Source: Chitinophagales bacterium
Lineage (GTDB): Bacteria > Bacteroidota > Bacteroidia > Chitinophagales > Chitinophagaceae
NCBI GenBank assembly: GCA_015654495.1
Contig: JAATGW010000182.1
Location: 1-8,595 of the forward strand
DNA: 8,595 bases
Direction of reading: 5' to 3'
Under the pieces are notes generated by a model that did not search any database, was not told the origin of the DNA, and saw only the letters and a list, made by a program, of their open reading frames with translations. Within the stretch, counting starts at the first letter, position 1. Every line of letters begins with the position of its first letter. A program made the translations under genes and the position numbers. Of this stretch, positions 5,357 through 8,595 are shown in pieces.

Positions 5357-8300
5357 TTAATTTACGGTATGTCTCAGAATTCTCTGGTCTGTTTCAGGAT
5401 CCTGATCCTGTCCAAGCAGGAAGGCCATCAGGTCAGCCATCTCTTTCTTCGTTAATAACTTGTCTAAACCCTGAGGCATCATTGACAGATCTGATGGCTC
5501 TGTACTTTTTATGTCGGCCTTTGGAATACGGACGGAGCTTTGAAGCGATGTCGCGAGAATTACTTCGTCAGGAGTTTTGCTTTTGATGATGCCGGTTTGC
5601 TCTCCACTGGCGGTCTTTATTTTATAAGTTTCATATTCTCTCACGAAGGAAGCGCTTGGATAAACGATGGCTTCCAGCAAATCATGTGTCGAGCGGTCTC
5701 GTTGTATGGAGGTAAGATCAGGCCCGAACTGACCGCCTTCCGGTCCTATCTTGTGACAGGTATAGCAGGTCGCCTTTCCAAAGAATAAAACGCGTCCGTT
5801 GTCCAGAACGCCGTCACCGAGATTAGCCTCAATATCCTTCAAATATTTAATACGCTCTGCATGTACTGTATTCAGTTTCGCGATAAGTTTATCTACCTCA
5901 GGTTTAACATCTGCCGGATACTTTTCAAATACCTTGCGCAGTCGCTCTTCGGAATATCCATCCAGCGTTGAAGAGTTAATCAAGGTCGTCGCCAAAGCTT
6001 TACCTATTTCAGAAGCATGTACACCCTCAAATGCTGACAAGAGTTTTGGAAGAATAAAAGGATCAGCCTGTGGAAGATATTTCTCCGATATAATTTTCAA
6101 CTCATTATCCGTCAGTTCGACCTTTTCAAGTATGGCAGCAGCTTGTTGCGCATTTGCTACCTCTGCTTTTTGTGAAAGCTGTTCGACCAGGAACGCGAAA
6201 TGCTGATCGCCCAGCTTTTTGTTGTTAGCTGCAACAGCTTCTATGGCCTGCAATTGAAGCGCTGGAGGATTCTGTTTATCATCTGCGACGGCAGCAAGAT
6301 TCTTATCAAGAGACTTAATGCTTCGCAACTGAACGAGCTCTATGGCCTTCGACTTCACCAGGGCGTCTGCCTTGCCATCCAGAATCGATGCTATACCATT
6401 GGTCCATACTGCAGGAAATTCCTTGATCTTCACCCGCATGATTGCATCAAGAAAAAAAAGTTGCTGGTCGCGCGTCGCTGTAACAAGTTTATCAGCAATG
6501 AACTTTTGCATGCCGGGCTCGGCTCCAAATGAAACCAACATATCTGACAGAAGCGTTTCATTGGATTTAAAAGATTCGTTTCCTTTCATTTGTTTGTCCA
6601 GAAAGGCAATCATATCAGTGCTCCATTCGGGGTGATGCGAAGCTGCCCAGAGTGCGATTTGTTGAAGTTTCTTGTTTCCGTGTGTGAGAAAAGGGGTTAG
6701 TTCTTTTACAGTCAGCGGTGAGGCCTGCATCTGGTCAAGAGTAATGATGACGGCTTCAATAACTCTCGCCGAAGTGTCGGAAAGTCGTGAGCGAACTCCA
6801 TTCAAATCGTTGATGGATATTAATGAATGAATGATCGCATGTCTGATGAACCGATCGTCGGTTTTGGATGACGCATTGATCAATGCAGGCACGGCTTGTT
6901 TATCGCCAATCTGTCCCAGGGCAGTAGCAACCTGTCGTTTAAGTGCATCTGATCCGTTATCAATAAAATTTAACAGATCGGGGAGCGCTTGTTTGTCTTT
7001 CGACAAACCAATTGATCGTGCAGCGGCCACACTTACTTGTACATCCGCATCTTTCAATGCTGCCCGCACATCATCCATAGCTGCTGGCGTTCCAATCCGG
7101 TAGAGTGTGAACACTGCTTTTGTTCGTGTATCGGTGTTCTTTGAAGTCGTTAATAATTGCCTAAGTTCAGCGATGGATTCATCGCCACGGTCAACCAATG
7201 ATTGTTGTGCGCGATCGGCAATAAAAGGATTGGGATCCTCCAGGTATTTCACGAGTGCATCCGGCGCAAGCGTCGTCCATTTGATCGTGTTGCCATATGG
7301 ATCTTCAACGCGTTTTGCGTCCTTCCTGCGAACGCGGTAAATCGCACCCTTAAGTTGTGGCTTGGATACCTGGGATAACGGACAACCTTTGATAAACCAT
7401 CCGCCGGTTTCAACAACGAGCAAACTGCCATCCGCATCTTCAAGTACATCCGTAGGGTGGAAGTCTTCGTTGCTGTTATTCCAGAAAAAGATTTCGTCCT
7501 CAGTTCGGAAAGATGCGCCCTGCCTGATCAGCTTATGTCTGAGCACACGATGCGTATTGAACTGCGCACTGAACAGATTGTCCTTGAAATCGTCCCCTAA
7601 AGCTGTATGACGATAACGCCCAATGCCGGATGGTGCCACACGTGAATATTTGGAAACCACCGGCATGAGTTCACCCGTCAGCGGAAGTTTGTCGCGTTTG
7701 ATATTATTGTTCGGCTTGGGATACACACCACCTTCGATCCAGTACACCAACGCATCACGCTCACCTGCTTTCGGATCTGTGAAATAAGTCTCAGTACCGA
7801 TCGGCTCTCCTGCTTCGGTATAGGTGAGTTCAACAGGATTGTTCATTCCTCCCGCCGAAATCCATTCAAGTCCGGATCCATCCGGGCGTACGCGCCAGGT
7901 CCTTGCCGTCTCTCCTTTCAATCGCACGCCTTCTTTCGTCGTTACATCAAAGCCGTTGATCGCACTGGTCATATAAAACCATCCATCGGGGCCTAATGAC
8001 GGGCCTACCAGACTGTTTGCATTAACATTCAATACCCAGCCAGACAATATGACTTCGCGTGTATCTGCAACGCCATCGTTATTCGTATCGGTAAATTTAA
8101 TGAGGTCAGGAGCAGAAGAAGCGTAGAGAGAACCTTTGTAAAATACGCCGCCCTGAGGAAATCCTACCGTGTCGGCAAAGATGGTGCTCTTGTCATATTT
8201 GCCATCTGCATTTGTGTCTTCGAGTAGATTGATCCTGAATTGCGGACTATCGATAGCGTCCTGCGTTTTATTGTATTTGTCGCCGGTCGATTCAAACACA

Positions 8301-8503
8301 AAGAGACGTCCGTATTCATCGAGGGTGCTGAACATGGGGAAATCGACCAGGTTTGAATCAGCCGCGATCTCGATGGTATAGCCATCGGGAACCTGGGGGC
8401 CGGTCTTATTGTCGGCATTGGTTTTTGCAGGATCTTTTGTTGCGCAGGCTACCAGCATGCAGCATAGCAACAGGCAGCGTGGGGCATGAATCAGTGAGGG
8501 CAA
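5357..8503 (-). CDS. Haem-binding lipoprotein: PVC-type dehydrogenase, HEAT repeats and cytochrome c
   Basis: This is a 1048-aa envelope protein. A lipoprotein signal ends in the lipobox LVAC with Cys20 as the lipidation site. Residues about 38-400 match the PVC-type membrane-bound dehydrogenase domain (TIGR02604-like beta-propeller). It has two Asp-rich EF-hand-like loops, DTNADGKYD (96-104) and DTNNDGVAD (139-147), and the typical HPTDVLEDADGSLLVVETGG (349-368). Residues about 415-900 are helical HEAT repeats, clearest at 425-565. The C-terminus is a TIGR02603-like cytochrome domain: haem site CYTCH at 913-917 and a probable axial Met1008 or Met1009 in SMMPQGL. The family is thought to oxidise sugars or alcohols and pass electrons to the haem; the substrate here is unknown. 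The reading frame begins at TTG 8503. No in-frame ATG occurs between there and the window edge, and Met16 is too close to the lipobox to serve. The start is therefore uncertain, although TTG gives a well-formed 20-aa signal. It is the first gene of the pair with the TIM barrel. Confidence 0.92.
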   Translation of the reverse strand: MPSLIHAPRCLLLCCMLVACATKDPAKTNADNKTGPQVPDGYTIEIAADSNLVDFPMFSTLDEYGRLFVFESTGDKYNKTQDAIDSPQFRINLLEDTNADGKYDKSTIFADTVGFPQGGVFYKGSLYASSAPDLIKFTDTNNDGVADTREVILSGWVLNVNANSLVGPSLGPDGWFYMTSAINGFDVTTKEGVRLKGETARTWRVRPDGSGLEWISAGGMNNPVELTYTEAGEPIGTETYFTDPKAGERDALVYWIEGGVYPKPNNNIKRDKLPLTGELMPVVSKYSRVAPSGIGRYRHTALGDDFKDNLFSAQFNTHRVLRHKLIRQGASFRTEDEIFFWNNSNEDFHPTDVLEDADGSLLVVETGGWFIKGCPLSQVSKPQLKGAIYRVRRKDAKRVEDPYGNTIKWTTLAPDALVKYLEDPNPFIADRAQQSLVDRGDESIAELRQLLTTSKNTDTRTKAVFTLYRIGTPAAMDDVRAALKDADVQVSVAAARSIGLSKDKQALPDLLNFIDNGSDALKRQVATALGQIGDKQAVPALINASSKTDDRFIRHAIIHSLISINDLNGVRSRLSDTSARVIEAVIITLDQMQASPLTVKELTPFLTHGNKKLQQIALWAASHHPEWSTDMIAFLDKQMKGNESFKSNETLLSDMLVSFGAEPGMQKFIADKLVTATRDQQLFFLDAIMRVKIKEFPAVWTNGIASILDGKADALVKSKAIELVQLRSIKSLDKNLAAVADDKQNPPALQLQAIEAVAANNKKLGDQHFAFLVEQLSQKAEVANAQQAAAILEKVELTDNELKIISEKYLPQADPFILPKLLSAFEGVHASEIGKALATTLINSSTLDGYSEERLRKVFEKYPADVKPEVDKLIAKLNTVHAERIKYLKDIEANLGDGVLDNGRVLFFGKATCYTCHKIGPEGGQFGPDLTSIQRDRSTHDLLEAIVYPSASFVREYETYKIKTASGEQTGIIKSKTPDEVILATSLQSSVRIPKADIKSTEPSDLSMMPQGLDKLLTKKEMADLMAFLLGQDQDPETDQRILRHTVN

Positions 8504-8544
8504 GGGGGAGGGTAGGATATCCTCTGAAGTTAAAGTATTTGAGA

Positions 8545-8595
8545 GATTAAAAGAGAAAGAGAAAGAGTAACGAGACGGAGGGAGAGGGAAAAGGA
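8545..8595. repeat. Purine-rich arm, possible third copy of the repeat family
   Basis: GAGAAAGAGAAAGAGTAACGAG (8553-8574) resembles the purine arm of unit A (33-53), with two C-to-G changes and one inserted G. It continues as purine-rich sequence to the window edge. It lies just upstream of the haem lipoprotein gene, where its complement forms a pyrimidine-rich leader. Low complexity makes chance similarity possible, and the other arm lies outside the window. Confidence 0.4.

Overview
The window looks like part of a Bacteroidota chromosome, most likely a soil or plant-associated member of the Chitinophagales/Cytophagales type. The evidence is indirect. The gene starts lack Shine-Dalgarno sequences and have AT-rich leaders. 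The protein families (secreted GH51, TIGR02604/TIGR02603-type haem lipoprotein, exported xylose-isomerase-like TIM barrel, DUF1801, VOC, pirin) are typical of that group, and the intergenic regions carry polypurine/polypyrimidine repeats and a TCCCGAT-type palindrome. No phylogenetic marker gene is present, so this is inference.

Layout from left to right. Positions 1-234 are two near-identical tandem copies of a 117-bp repeat. 422-1339 (-) is a pirin. 1340-1565 is a divergent promoter region. 1566-3098 (+) is a secreted GH51 alpha-L-arabinofuranosidase. 3099-3471 is a mostly noncoding gap that holds a possible 68-aa minus-strand ORF, a hairpin, and a diverged copy of the left-edge repeat with a perfect palindrome nested in it. 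3472-3885 (+) is a VOC/bleomycin-resistance-like protein. Three minus-strand genes follow, which are transcribed right to left: a large haem-binding lipoprotein (8503-5357), an exported hydroxypyruvate-isomerase-like TIM barrel (5352-4447, 4 bp after it) and a DUF1801 protein (4366-3953). The right edge again shows the purine-rich arm of the repeat.

How the genes may work together. The lipoprotein combines a PVC-type beta-propeller dehydrogenase domain, HEAT repeats and a C-terminal CxxCH cytochrome domain. It is almost co-translational with the TIM-barrel protein. I read this pair as a cell-envelope module that oxidises a sugar or polyol and isomerises or epimerises the product. GH51, on the opposite strand and not adjacent, releases arabinose from plant polysaccharides and could feed the same lifestyle, but no sequence link ties it to the pair. 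Pirin, VOC and DUF1801 look like unrelated housekeeping or accessory genes.

No transposase, CRISPR array, tRNA, rRNA or toxin-antitoxin gene was seen. The most distinctive unexplained signal is the interspersed repeat family. The most interesting protein-level feature is the two-gene redox module, whose substrate is unknown.
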